From Aspidiotus rigidus (lineage: Eukaryota; Arthropoda; Insecta; Hemiptera; Diaspididae): a stretch of 64,000 nucleotides of DNA. Where the stretch lies: the NCBI GenBank assembly GCA_035079385.1, contig JAVHKY010000028.1, positions 4,588,001-4,652,000 on the forward strand, in the 5' to 3' direction. The notes under the pieces are model-generated. The model saw only the letters and a program-made list of their open reading frames with translations. It ran no database searches and was not told the DNA's origin. Positions 24,500-35,850 of the stretch are shown here, in pieces. The stretch's first letter is position 1. Each line of letters starts with the position of its first letter. The position numbers were made by a program, and so were the translations under genes.

Positions 24500-25320
24500 C
24501 ATATTCCAAATTAGAAAAGAGGTGTTCGTGGTAAGAACCCTAATGGTCCCGCAAATAGTCCTGATCGGAAGAAAAGCGTCAGCGTTGTCATTTACCACCA
24601 AATTGCAAATAGTCAAATTCGAAAAAAAGGCGCTTGCACTGTCATTTACCACTATTTTGGAAATAGTCCAAGAAATAGTCCAAATCAAGAAGGAGGCGTT
24701 TGTGGTGTCATTTGTCACAAAATCGCAAACAGTCCCCCAAAAAGTCCAAATCGGAAAAGAGGCGTTTGTGGTGCCATTTGCTACCAATTTGCAAATGGCT
24801 TCGCAAATAATCCAAATCAGGAAAAAAGGAAAAAAACAAAAAAAGAAAAAAAAACGTTTACAGTGTCATAAATTTTCTGTTCCTTGTTACGACACATAAA
24901 TCACAAAATTCACAAAAACACAATTACGACTCTAGTAACCTTTGTGTTTTTGTGAATTTTATGTTTACAAAGTCATTGCCACAAATTCGCCAATAGTCAT
25001 GCAAACAGCCAAATTAGGAAAGTAGCGTTTGCGGTGTCATTTGCGGTAAGAACCCAAATGGTCCCGCAAATAGTCTTAATTGAGAAAGAGGCGTTTGTGT
25101 TTCCATCCTCCACAAATTTGGAAATGGTCCCGCGAATAGTCCAAATCAAAAAAGTGGCGTTTGCAGTGACATTTACCAAAAAATCGCGAAAAGTCTCGCA
25201 AGTAGTCCAAATTGGAAAAGAGGCGATTGCAGTGTCATCTGCCACTAAATTGCAAATAGTCCAAATCGGAAAAGAGGCGCTGACGGTGTCATTTGCCACT
25301 GAATTGCAAATTTTGTGACG
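24500..25320. repeat. 66-bp minisatellite, two blocks
   Basis: Units of about 66 bp run GCGTTTGTGGTGTCATTTG, CAAAATCGCAAA.AGTCC and AGTCCAAATCGGAAAAGAG, with one 75-bp class containing GGTCCCGCAAATAGTC. Block 1 is 24500-24830 and block 2 is 24980-25320. A multiple-of-three period keeps long frames open on both strands (22-residue repeats), which are not genes. An A-rich run and a perfect hairpin separate the blocks. Confidence 0.9.
24905..24960. repeat. Perfect 19-bp hairpin between minisatellite blocks
   Basis: AAAATTCACAAAAACACAA at 24905-24923 has its exact reverse complement at 24942-24960, with an 18-nt loop. Confidence 0.9.
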
Positions 25321-27484
25321 AATTAAAAATTGTGGAATAGTTCAAAGATTAAATGAAGTTGGATGAAACTAATCATTTATAACTTCAATAAATCTTGTAA
25401 AAAATATTATAATTATTGTACAAATTCGCGCTATTATCCAATCCTTGTAACTAAAAGTAGATAATTATTTTAGTTGACATCTTACCATGATGTAATTCGA
25501 AATTATCTAGAACCAACACTGTGTAACGTTTATTAATGCTATTAATCGAAGATAATACTACATCATTGAACAAAACTGTGAACGAGTACGAGAAAAGGGT
25601 TAAAATCTAGAGACGTCGAAGTAATTGCATAACCTGACTAATTCTAGGTGTTAAAACAAACGTTAATCGTTTTTTGCTTTCGTAGTCACAGCAAACTTGT
25701 CTGCTTAAATTCTCTCTCTGCTTCTCTTTCTATCTTCCTCACTTTTCTCATCCACTCACTTTCTGTCTCGCCACTCGCGTACGTTTATGTGTGATTGATA
25801 TTCACAAAGTGAAGCCTTCCTGACTATTAATCTTAGTAAAGGGTGACATAATCCTGATAGCTTCAACCAATCTTTCTCCTTCTCCTGTGGAAACCGGGAC
25901 ACATCGGAAAACGATGACGTTGACGCGCTTAAAAATATTTTAAATTTGACAGCCGAATTTCAATATTCTTCCGGCAAAGAAGAAGGGAGTGGGAAATACG
26001 GTTAAAAAAGGAAGGTTTGCTAAACTGTGTCGATATAGTACTTATGAAGAATTCCGTTTTCTATTTAGATTAAAGTGAGTACTTGCACGAAAACATTTCA
26101 CGAAAGCGTGGTTGCGCAGAATAAGTATTTTAGGATTATGATCAAAGGAATATTTCGGTCTAAAAGTACAAGCAATTTTATATAGCCCTTACAAGAATGT
26201 AACTAGTATCTTACGAATTTATGATTAAATTCGCCTATCATAGTATGGAAAAGGAAGTCTGTATGCGCCTCTCGAGACCCACCAACTGGTATTCTTTCCT
26301 TTTTATTCTTTTTTTCTTATTAGTTAATATCAATCTTATTATTTTTCTTTTTCTCAGACTTTTCATAATGATGATTTTCTTTATCAAGCCTTTTCAGTCC
26401 TCCCGACGGAATTTAATTTAGGTCGTTACGAGTCCTCATTCTTCTGCAAAAGGCAGCTAATCGCGAATGAATTTAAATACTTTCTCTGTCTCCCTTTATA
26501 CACTGCAGTATGTTCGCGTTCGATTCAACTTTTGCGTTGTTTTTCTTTTTTCTCGCTCGCTTCCCACTTTCCATTCTTCTGTCTCTCGTTCGACGTCGAC
26601 GACGAACAGACGTAATTAAAAGTAAATTATTAAAAAGTTTGAAAGATCGACGTCGACCATCGCTCACATCGCCCCCGTCATCTTAATCGGCCTCAATTAC
26701 GTAAAGTTGTAGAACTCACTCGTCGGGTAAAATTGCGCTTCTTCATTTTTTTCAAAGTGTATTTTCTCATCTCCAACATTCTGATATTTAGATTGAAGAT
26801 GGGTCTTCGCGACGCATTAGCGTTGATTACAAATTAAAAGTCAAAAATTAACGAACTGTATGAGAATCTTAGGAAAAGAGCACGAATCGGAAGTTGGGAA
26901 TTAATTTTATTCGAGGTCGTCGCGATGATGTTGGATTGAGCGGTCCGAATTTTCGACTTTGTTTTTCCATTTGCTTATCATACAGAATATAGTGTTACAA
27001 AGACATAAAAGACGGGAACATATTTGTATGCCTTTGACGAATGTTTAAAATTCGGATCACATATTTGTCCAGGAAATTGATGGAACACGACTTCAAAGAT
27101 TCCACCAAAACCCACATCGAAGTATTCCAAAAAACTGTACGAGAAACCCTCGATTTTTGAACTTCCTAAGAATTTTTCCAAATCCAGTGTCTCGTGGATA
27201 TTTAACTGTTGAAATAAGATTTTTCTCAGTCTTTTCTCTTTATACAGCTTGAAACTCGAAAATTTTTTCGAATTTTTCAAATAGTCCTCTCTTTTTTTTC
27301 GTGAGTCAAAATTCCGCCAATTTCCTTGGCACGTGACTTAGAATTTTGTGTCTTTAACACTCAAGGTTATTCAAATGCAAATTTTACCACGTCCCCTCCC
27401 TTATAATCTACCCTATAATCATGATACACATGTAAAAAGCTAAGATGACGTCACGAAGAACTTGGAGAAAATTCTAGCTCCTCT
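25321..27484. other. Non-coding stretch, no gene recognised
   Basis: AT-rich, with pyrimidine-rich tracts at 25700-25760 and 26280-26360. Open frames at 26221-26421 and 26978-27280 are low-complexity Phe/Leu-rich or Lys/Ser-rich translations without a domain. No terminal repeats or RNA genes were seen. Confidence 0.4.
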
Positions 27485-27492
27485 CTCTAGGA

Positions 27493-27822
27493 CAGCGGTG
27501 CTCAACCTACGGTCCGCGGACCAAGTCCGGCCCGCGGAAAAGTTTCCACCCGGCCCGCGAGCCCTTAACAAGAAATAAATAAATAGGGAGACAAGGAAAA
27601 AAAGGGGGAAAGGGGAAAAATAAAAATGGCAAGAAACTTGATTAAGAAATGAACAATATTTGTAACTTTTTAGTAGGTAGAGGATGTGCCTTCTTTTCCA
27701 TATTTTTTCTGATTTGATAGTTACCTATAAAAAGTAATGAGCATTTTACTTTTTTTTGTGGCCCGCGAGAATTTTCAACTCATTCTATGTGGCCCCATGT
27801 CCAAAAAGGTTGAGCACCCCTG
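27493..27822. mobile_element. Non-autonomous hAT element (MITE), 330 bp
   Basis: The ends CAGCGGTGCTCAACCTACGG and AAAAAGGTTGAGCACCCCTG are imperfect terminal inverted repeats of the CAG.GGTG...CACCCCTG type that marks hAT elements. It is flanked on both sides by the 8-bp duplication CTCTAGGA (27485-27492 and 27823-27830). The interior has paired CCGGCCCGCGGAAA-like and GTGGCCCGCGAGAATTTTC subterminal repeats and no transposase. Confidence 0.93.
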
Positions 27823-28020
27823 CTCTAGGACATAAGCTAGCCTACAATAAGTTTTGACAGGACCTGTTTTGAGCTGTACTCTGATGACGTTTCAAACTAA
27901 TGGTGTTGCAACCCAGTGAGTGATCTTTACCTAGCGAAGAAAAGCTTCACAGTACTTGAAAAAGTAAACTGGAGGGCAATTTGCAAGAACCGCAGAAAAA
28001 TAAAATAAAACGGAAGCCGC

Positions 28021-28053
28021 GAGCGCGCTTTCGGTTGAACAACCATTTTCAAG
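28021..28053 (-). other. Hammerhead-ribozyme-like block, PLE copy 1
   Basis: On the minus strand the order is CTTGAAAATGGTTGTTCAACC, then GAAAGCGCGCTCGCG. It has a five-base stem (GGTTG/CAACC), a GAAA box and a GC-rich arm, at the position where PLE terminal repeats carry hammerhead motifs. The CUGANGA box is degenerate (CTTGAAAA). The order and spacing are shared with 23359-23405. Self-cleavage is doubtful. Confidence 0.25.
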
Positions 28054-28118
28054 CGTAGACGAAAAGCGACTCGACGAGATGGGAAAAAAGTAGAGTCACA
28101 ACGACGGAGGAGAAGACA

Positions 28119-29818
28119 TCATGATTGAACTAGCGAAGTATGAGACTGTGAGTCATATTCGTAAACTAGTTCGACCAACCCCTCGTCCGGAATGTATTTG
28201 TTGAGTAGATTTATATTATCGCTGTTAAGATGACGAATTATTTCAATGTTTTCCAGAGCACGGCGTTTGAAGTAAGCCTTCTCTCTGTGGAGGAGGGTTT
28301 CTGACCCCTCCTTGAAACAATAACCACTAGTTATAAGGTGATCAGCAAATGCGGATTCGCCCAAATGCCTTTTTTCCCAATCTTTTAGGTGCTCGGCCAC
28401 TCTAATTTTAATCAGACGGCTAGTCTCACCTACATACATCCCATTACAGTCCCTGCAGGCTATGCTATAAACACCGCTCTTTTCAAGGGGCGGGATAGGG
28501 TCCTTTGACCTGAATGACAGCCCTTTTACCGTCGTAGGATTATAAAACACCAGACGGAAACCGAAGGGGCGGAGGGCGCGACTCAATTTCGAGGAAAATT
28601 TACCCAAGAAGGGGAGTTTAATGAAACGAGTCCTGCTATCGACAGAAGAGTCGCGGGGGAGGGAGGTAGTTGAATCAAGGCAATTCCGCGCGATCTTCCT
28701 CCGGACCATAACGTCAATGTCCACGTTGACCTCATTCACTCTAGCCAAGTATTTTATAATATTGAGTTCTTTTTGGAAAGCTGCCTGGTTCAGCGGGATG
28801 CGGGTTAGTCGATGAATAAAACTATTAAACGCCGCGAACTTATGAGAAACAGGGCAGAATGACGAGCCGTGGACGACAATATCGGTCGAAATATCTTTTC
28901 TATATATTGAAAATTCGTGGACTCCATCTCTAACTGAGATGGTGAGATCCAAGAAGTTGATATTAGAACCTCCAACCTCTAAGGTAAATTTGATGGAGGG
29001 ATATTGAACATTAAGATACTTAAGATACTCACCAAGGAGATCTTGGGGACCGGTCCACGCACATAGAACGTCATCTACATATCTGTACCAATAATGGACG
29101 TAATCCAGGAATACTTGGCCTGAGGTGAAGAGGTCAGTCTCAAATTTGGACATGAAGATCTCCGACACAAGGGAACCTAAAGGGGATCCCATAGGGATGC
29201 CAACCTCCTCTGGGAACTCGTAGAATTTCCCATTAAACTTGCAAAAATTGGGGGACCAACATACATTAAGTAAATTAAAGAATTCTTGCAACTTTCGTGA
29301 GGAGTATTAAAGCGAACGAGGAGGTCACCCATACGTTGCATGGCGACAGTTCTCGGTATGTTGGGGAACAGGCCGACAACGTCAAAAGAGCATACAGTGG
29401 TACCCGGAGGAAGTAAATGGTCTTTAAGTTTATCGGCTAAGGAAACAGAATTTTTAATCGAGTAAGTAGACTCGTACTCAATGCGAGATTTAAACCATCT
29501 ATCCAAGCATTTAGCGAGAGAGTAAGCAGGGGAGGAGACATATGACACGACAGGACACATCGGGGTATTCTTTTTGTGTATCTTAGACAGCCCATAGAGG
29601 AGGGGGGCACCGGATTCGGTTCAAGCAGGCATTTTTTAGTCGCGGGTTTGCTTATTAGAACAGAACTCCCATTAATAACGTTCCTAACCTCTTTAACGTA
29701 CTTCGGGAAATTGAAGTCAGTGTTTTCAATGACCTTACACTGGTGAAGCACTTCTTCAACCTTGGTAATGTAGGTTGACTTCTCCATAACGACTATAGAA
29801 TTCCCTTTATCAGCCTTC
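28119..29818 (-). pseudogene. PLE reverse transcriptase with GIY-YIG endonuclease (two frameshifts)
   Basis: Reading leftward: a truncated start, ME.STYITKVEEVL, then VVSYVSSPAYSLAK and CSFDVVGLFPNIP (motif A with catalytic Asp), in shifted frame. The last 390 codons (28119-29291) carry GIPMGSPLGS (motif B', residues 31-40), YRYVDD (motif C, residues 69-74), FLDLTI, a basic linker, and the GIY-YIG nuclease (GVYSI 273-277, CxxC just after, YVGETSR 286-292, Arg 297, His 301). One-base frameshifts lie near 29290 and near 29610; the latter is in a G-run, so could be an assembly error. The N-terminal domain before the KADKG block is missing. The product would copy RNA into DNA at a nicked chromosomal target. 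All catalytic residues of RT and nuclease are visible. Confidence 0.92.
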
Positions 29819-29959
29819 GTGAGGTTGGTCGAACTAGTTTACGAGTATGACTCATTTTATTTTTCTGCGGTTCTTGCAAATTGCCCTCCAGTTTACTTTT
29901 TCAAGTACTGTGGAGCTTTTCTCGATAATTTCTATCTTTACCTAGTTTAAAAACTTGAA

Positions 29960-30260
29960 ATATTTCAAACCCGTTCGTGTAGGACGTAACCTAATTGAAG
30001 GACTTGAAAAATTGTACTCAGGACGTAGTATGACGTCATCAGTGACCTCGATTTAATGGAGCCTGTATGAATAGAGGAGGCGGGATGAGCTTGTTAACCT
30101 ATCACATAGGTTACTATGACGTCATCAATGACCTTGACCTGATGAAGAGTCTTAGAAAAATTTAACCCGAGGCGTAAGCTAAGAAAATACTTACAAAGTC
30201 TATAAATTTATATGTAATAGTCTAATGTACAGTATATGAGGCCCCTAGGTCAGCTCTTTA
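29960..30260. repeat. Dispersed repeat family B, second copy
   Basis: Contains ATGACGTCATCAGTGACC (30029), GGAGCCTGTATGAATAGAGG (30059), ATGACGTCATCAATGACC (30117) and CTTAGAAAAATTTAACCCG. These match blocks at 8300-8380 and 7937. Two perfect TGACGTCA palindromes are 88 bp apart. Confidence 0.6.
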
Positions 30261-30954
30261 GCCTACCATCACGGAATACTAGGTTTATACTAAGCTAGGA
30301 ACTACTGATGGAAGACCAATCCTGACCAATGTGGGTACATTAAAAGTTCATACGATTGATAAAATTGATGTGTCATATTGCAAGTGTAGTTGCCTAAGTA
30401 AACCTCTAACTCTTTAACCCAAACAAGGTTGAGATATAAGCTACTGCAGGTGGTATGAAAGGTTACCCTCTCTAATTTTTTGCTTGCTCCGACGAGGTTC
30501 GAGGAGACATAGTAAATAGTTATTCGTATAATGATTTCCGCAAATATAGACAATTTGACGACTATTATCGTTTGCTCAGACGTTTTCGTAGCGATAATAA
30601 TTATCATCAATTTGTCCGAGCTAGTAGAGAGGTAGCCTAGCACACAGTATATTAAGCCTAAATCAGGCTACGCAATACTGGAAAAAGGAGAGGAGAACGA
30701 GGTCCAAGCGGATGAACCTGTCTTGTCAGCTACGTAGTCTCTGAGGTTCAGCAAGCATACAAAATGCTACCATACGAGTCTCTGATGAAGACAGGTTATT
30801 TTCTGCCTCAATTTTTTTCTCGATTTTTCTGCAAAATTGCGTATACGATGAAAATACCTCAGTGCAAAAATCATTTTCACGAAATCTATCATGAAAAAGT
30901 ATTCTTGTGCTTTTTTGATTACCACCATAAAAATTAGGCCGCCATCCGGCAAAA
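30261..30954. other. Non-coding stretch, no gene recognised
   Basis: The minus-strand frames at 30302-30643 and 30767-30952 have no domain. TAGTATACTGG-like fragments related to 13014-13440 occur near 30280 and 30645. Confidence 0.4.
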
Positions 30955-31215
30955 CGAGGAACTTGAAAAAATTTAAACCTCCGAGCTATATACCATAGGA
31001 GGGAGGCTTAGAAAATTTTCAACTTCTGATCTGTATATCATAGGAGGAGAAGTTGAAAAAATGTCGACTTTCAAGCATAATACTCCCAAGGTGATGAGGA
31101 ACTAAGTTAAATCTTTATTTAGAAAAGAGAGGCCCTCATAAAACAGTTTCCTGTTTGCCTCGATTGACCCAGTTAATAAAGGCAACCCTAAGCAGCTAAC
31201 GGAGTAGGCTGTGAG
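30955..31215. repeat. Dispersed repeat family A, copy 3
   Basis: Subrepeats of the form GAGCTATATACCATAGGAGG...CTTGAAAAA, about 50-65 bp apart. Then come CATAAAACAGTTTCCTGTTT (31139) and GCAACCCTAAGCAGCTAAC (31182), which match 49254-49320 almost base for base. Confidence 0.75.
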
Positions 31216-31956
31216 TTTTTTCATAAACCGCACTTTGAAAAAAAAAAAAAAAAACTCAGTACAAAAATGATCTACGTGAAATATTGAAAAGAAGGGAGGT
31301 GAACTTTCAGGAATTTTCAAGTAAAAAGACAAATTTCTTAGATTTGCCTCTTTTTCCGACCAGAGTATAGAACTTTCTGAAGAAATCCAAAATAAGTGCG
31401 ATAATACACACCAGAACGCGGCGTGGTCATCAATACTGCCGATCGTGAGATAGGTCTTCGTTTACTAAATCGTAGGTTTATTTTATTTACCTACTCAAAA
31501 GACTTAACGATAAATTATTGCTGGACTCGTTTTAACACGTAGGCAATACTGTACCGTAAAAATATTAGCTTGTTCACATAAAATTGCAATTCATCTCGTT
31601 CAAATTACTCGCAAAAGATAGTTTTTTTTCACGGGTTACCCCCAAAAAAAGACTAAAATCAATAGTATCGCGCCATTTCCAACGTCATGAGCTTTTTCGT
31701 GGCGGATATTAATGGGTATTCAATTGTGAAAGATCACCTTACGGGTTTAACGATGAAGAGAAGGAGACAAACTACACAGTTGAAAAACATTCGCCCGGAG
31801 TAAATTCATAATTGACGACAGAAATTGCTTGTATTTGCATATTGTTCGCGTTAAATGCTTCACCGTCACTAGGTCTGTTTGATTTATTCAATAACTGGTA
31901 CAACTTTCCCCTTTGCGTTTCAATTTTTCGACGATATTTAGATGCTCTACTTTACA
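31216..31956. other. Non-coding stretch, no gene recognised
   Basis: An A-run of 17 lies near 31237. No coding frame, RNA gene or transposon end was seen. Confidence 0.4.
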
Positions 31957-32598
31957 ATGAAAAAAAAAAAAAAACTTTATAGTATAATCGTCGCCAACAT
32001 TGTAGTAGGTTCAATACCGCAGTCGCTTGTTGACTCATCAATTACGACCGCCTATAAACTCGTCTTTAGGGCCGCGTTAGATGCTCGCCGGACAACGACC
32101 GAGAGTAGAGAAAATCTTGTAAATCAACGAAATGTGAAATGTTAATTACACGACTGAACCCCGATAACGTGAGCGTAGGTGTTTTCGGGTAGCGACCTGT
32201 GCTATGTCGCTCACCAACAATCATAGCAGTGAATACAAAGCACCCGAAATCGTTCGTCATCCCGTTAATTGAGTATTCGTTTTCAGTTGCTGAAAGAACA
32301 ATGATTCTATACGCTTTCCTCACATCGTAATTTAGAGTCCAATGGAAAGGTATATAAGATACAGTATAAGGGAGAGTTTTTGTCTTTCCGAGTAGAAATA
32401 AACTTCTTCCACGAGATGAATTCGCAGAAGGGTTTCAATTGTATAAAGAAAAGCTCAATGTACATTCGTCTCATTGTTATTTTTCCAAAAAAAGATGTAT
32501 GTATGCGAAAGGAACTGAACACTGAACTCACACGAAGACAAAGAAATAAGATGAAAGTGGAAGAACTTGTCTCGAAAAAAGCTCTCACTTTGATATAA
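31957..32598 (+). pseudogene. Possible secreted-protein paralogue (copy C)
   Basis: The ATG at 31957 opens a short frame with five Lys, then LYSIIVANIVVGS, a signal-peptide-like start. Donors GTAGAG (32105) or GTAAAT (32119) could end exon 1. A second open stretch, 32305-32598, contains YKGEFLSFRVEINFF, FNCIKKSSMYIRLIVIF and ends KALTLI. The GEF...C pattern resembles the last exon of copy D (RGEFTYTIG, YYCRRMGTCTSVKIKF). A middle exon is not evident in the 190 bp between them. It is either an incomplete paralogue or a coincidence of short frames. Confidence 0.3.
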
Positions 32599-33404
32599 CA
32601 GTCGCTTCAGATACTTAAACTTTCTTCAGTTTTGCATGAAACAATATGCGGCACGATATAAAAGTCAGAACCAATGTGACAGTGTGCTGAAAGGCTGATT
32701 TTAAATAAAGTTGAAGATGTAATATGAAAAGTACAAACTAAAAAATTTCATTAAAAGAAGACGGGGAAGGAAGTGAAAGTTGTTTAAGCTGTAAGAGACG
32801 GTGCGTTCTCGATAGATCAAGGCGACTGTTTCCTCGTCTTAAATTTATATTTTGTAAGTGAAATGCATCTCTAATTCCCTCGAATCCTTCACACGTTACC
32901 TTAAAATAACTAATTACGACATAGTACAGAGTTAGTGTGACCCTCATGAATTTCCTCTTTCGAACATTTATACTTGATCAGAAAATGACTCTCCGAAAAA
33001 AACGTAGAACTCTACGACCATGCCATGAGTGTTAATTGTGAGAATATCTCATTACAATTTTATAAAAAAAAAGTTTGGGCAACGTTTCTGTAAACTTTTC
33101 TTCTTCCTTGGGGTTTGTAATGATACAATACAATCAGTTTCAGTCAATTTTCGAGCATTTAAACGTAATTTGTAAGGAAACTGGAGAACACTAGATGACC
33201 GCAACGTAGTCGATGTTATAATTCAACAATAACACCTGTTGAGTTCATATCGAGTGAGGTAAGGTGTAAGTAGTGCACCTAAACATGAATTTTTATTGTC
33301 CAACATTGATATCATTGGGTATAACAATGCCGTTTTGTGATCGCTGACGGTTCACTCTTAGAACATATTATTAATTCTTACAGTATGACAGTGTGCTCTT
33401 ATTA
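32599..33404. other. Non-coding stretch, no gene recognised
   Basis: AT-rich, with short frames only. No repeats beyond simple A/T runs were noticed. Confidence 0.4.
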
Positions 33405-34320
33405 GCTATGGTATGCTGCTTCGTGATTGGTTCATTCTGTTGACGAATGAGCTGCGTTTCTATTGGCTACCAGGTTTGCTGTGTTTACCAAACAGTGGCC
33501 TCCCATCTTCTTTCTCTGTTGATGTTCTGTGCTCCTTCTTCCTGATCTTAAACTTTCTGATAGCTTCGCACTGCTCACAACTGAGATTGTACGCTCCGCT
33601 CAAGCTTTCCTTGTACTTTTTGCTAATTCTCTTCATGGGTGCGTTATTATGGATCCCCACAGCGGTTCACCTTGTTTGTGTACTTTCCTATGCATGGTAT
33701 CAATCCGGAGTACTTTCTCGTCGTGCCATCATGGGTTCCCTTCTTGGTTCCTTTTTCCCAAAGATTCTCTCCACCACACCACTATAATAGCCGATGGCTT
33801 CTGCGATCTGCCTCACTATCACGATTTCTTTCCTCTTCTCTTCATTGTTCTTCAGGGCAGAAATTGCCCGATAATAGCAGTTCTGGATTGCAGTAAACTT
33901 GTACTTGGGGTGGTGGGACGAATCATTCGAAAATGACGGTGACAGTTTGCATTGGCTTTCTGTAGATTTTGTGTGCTATCCAGTTGTTTACGAGCGTGAC
34001 TATTAAGTCCAAATAGTTGATAGTCCCATTGCCATTTTCTGCTATGAATTGGAATTGGATGTTCGTTCATCGCGTTTGTTTCAAGAAGGAATCTATTAGT
34101 ACCCGACTACACAATTAAGATATCATCTACATAGCTGACCTAGGGGTTGATCGAGTTTCTGAACTTTCTGCCCTTCAATATCTTGTTTTCCGTGTCTTTC
34201 ATGAATATGTTGAACAGAACCAACCGATAAACCTGGTAGACAATAGAAACTCAGCACGTTCGTCAACAGAGTAAACTAATTGTTATAGCCAATAGGATCA
34301 CAATGCAATTTTATACTATA
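33405..34320 (-). pseudogene. Decayed Penelope-like element of a second lineage
   Basis: Reading leftward on the minus strand: VSYVDDILIV (RT motif C, near 34125), then INYLDLIVTLVN and IYRKPMQT, then SLSGAYNLSCEQC (33530-33610), the start of a GIY-YIG domain with its CxxC. The frame is broken many times. The ends are inverted repeats: TTCTGTTGACGAATGAGCTG with TTTCTATTGGCTACCAGG at about 33432-33479 is mirrored at 34240-34310. The sequence differs clearly from the other PLEs here. The plus-strand 124-codon frame at 33413 is antisense to it. Confidence 0.8.
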
Positions 34321-34349
34321 AAAACTCATGTTTAAGGCCTCGTTCTTCA

Positions 34350-35850
34350 GTAGCGATACAACTGATGACTCGAAAGTACTCTTGTATAATTATGGCTGTT
34401 CTTATGGAAATTACCATTTAGATCGCGGGGGAGGGAAGTGGTAGAATCAAAACCCTTCCTCGTAAGTTTTTTACGGACCATACGGTCAATGTCCAAGTTG
34501 ACCTCATTCACAGCGGCCAAGTGCTTAATGGTCGCCAGCTCCTTTTGGAAAGCTGGTTGACTTAGCGGAATGCTAGTCAGTCGATGAATATAACTATTGA
34601 AGGCAGCGATCTTATGAGAAAATGGACAGAAGGACGATCCGTGGACAACTGTATCGGTCGAAGTATCCGTCCTGAATATCGCAAATTCATGGTCCCCATC
34701 TCTATCAGAGATAGTGAGATCCAGAAAGTTTATGGAAGAACCTCCAATTTCTGTAGTGAATTTTATGGAGGGATACATTTTATTCAGATACTGAAGAAAC
34801 TCACCATATCGGTGCCAGTAATGGATGTGACTCAGTAGCACTTGGCCAGAGGAAAAGAAGTCAACCTCAAATCTGGACATAAATATCTACGAAACGAGAG
34901 AGCCCAAAGGAGAGCCGATGGGGATTCCTACCTCCTCAGGAAACTCGTAAAATTTCCCATTGAACTTACAGAAGTTAGGGGACCAGCACGCATTAAGGAG
35001 GCCAAAAAATTCCTGTATCTCGTTATGAGGAATGTTGAACTTTACAAGTAGGTCACCCATATACTGCATAGTATGGGCCTTTGGTATGTTGGAAAAGAGG
35101 CCGGCTACATCAAATGAGCAGAGGCTAGTACCCGGAGGCAAGGTAACATTTTTGAGCCTCTCGGCCAGAGAAACCGAATTTTTAACGGAGTAGGGGGACT
35201 CGTACTCGATTCGAGACTTGAACCAACGATCCAAGAACTTGGCCAGAAAATAGGCAGGGGAGGAGACGTAGGACACAACAGGCCGCATAGGAGTATTCAT
35301 CTTGTGAACTTTTGGCAACCCATAGAGGAGGGGGGGAACAGGGTTAGGTACGAGCAGGGCTTTTTTGAGCGAAGAACTTTTTATGATAAACTCACTCCCG
35401 TTCACAACTTTCCTAACCTCTTTGACGTAGTTAGGAAAGTTAAAAGAGCTATTTTTAATAGCTCCACATTGAATGAGAATTTCTTGAACCTTGGAAACGT
35501 AGGAGGATTTCTCCAGGACTACGATCGCGTTACCCTTGTCGGCTTTAGTAAGGATTAACCCCTGGTCCCTGACCTTCCTCCTCAGATTATCTATCACCTC
35601 ACATGCGTAATTGTTTATACGAGGGAGGGGGGTTGTCGCGGACTAGTTCAGCGCAAGCTGATTGAATATTCACGCCGGGGCCAATTTTTATGGTCAGGTC
35701 GGCAACGAAATTAGCAAGAGTTTCATCTTTGGGAAGGGGAGGTAGGCCAAATTTTAGACCCTTCTCCAACAAATACGTTTCATCTTGCGAGAATTGCGTC
35801 TGGGTGTAATTAATAGTGCGGGGCTGGAAATTTTGAGCAACACCAGACTA
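34350..35850 (-). pseudogene. Penelope-like element, N-terminus to thumb, catalytic box deleted
   Basis: Minus strand: TINYTQTQFSQDETYLL and LKFGLPPLPKDETLANFV (N-terminal region, 35640-35850), a frameshift near 35605, KADKGNAIVVLEKSS, YVSSPAYFLAKFLD, CSFDVAGLFSNIPK (motif A), GIPIGSPLGSLVS (motif B'). Next comes a single nonsense codon at about 34884 where copy 1 has Glu. It then continues IFMSRFEVD-like to WHRYGEFLQYL. The YVDD box and 13 neighbouring residues are missing in frame, a 45-nt deletion near 34806 relative to the copy at 28119-29818. The GIY-YIG end is lost beyond about 34420, where it meets the neighbouring PLE. It supplies the 5' region missing from copy 1. Confidence 0.9.

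Larger units (their letters stand above)
27935..29933 (-). mobile_element. Penelope-like element, 5'-truncated, with inverted terminal copies
   Basis: The element is bounded by the 12-bp direct duplication ATCTTTACCTAG at 27923-27934 and 29934-29945. Its left end (about 27935-28004 and 28146-28187) reappears reverse-complemented at 29819-29933. There the 5' truncation point in the reverse transcriptase is joined to an inverted copy of the element's own 3' end, with 28005-28145 skipped. Inverted or partial terminal repeats and 5' truncation are typical of Penelope-like elements. The low decay (two frameshifts) suggests a young copy. Confidence 0.9.

Noticed and set aside
24131..25318. Repetitive 22-residue protein gene
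   Set aside because: The frame is open equally on both strands because the period is 66 bp; no start context, introns or domain.
33413..33936. Hydrophobic plus-strand frames resembling a membrane protein
   Set aside because: They are antisense to the decayed PLE, whose minus-strand motifs (IYRKP, GAYNLSC) explain the sequence.
34335..34375. Hammerhead core (CTGATGACTCGAAA)
   Set aside because: There is no room for helix II between the CUGAUGA and GAAA boxes.
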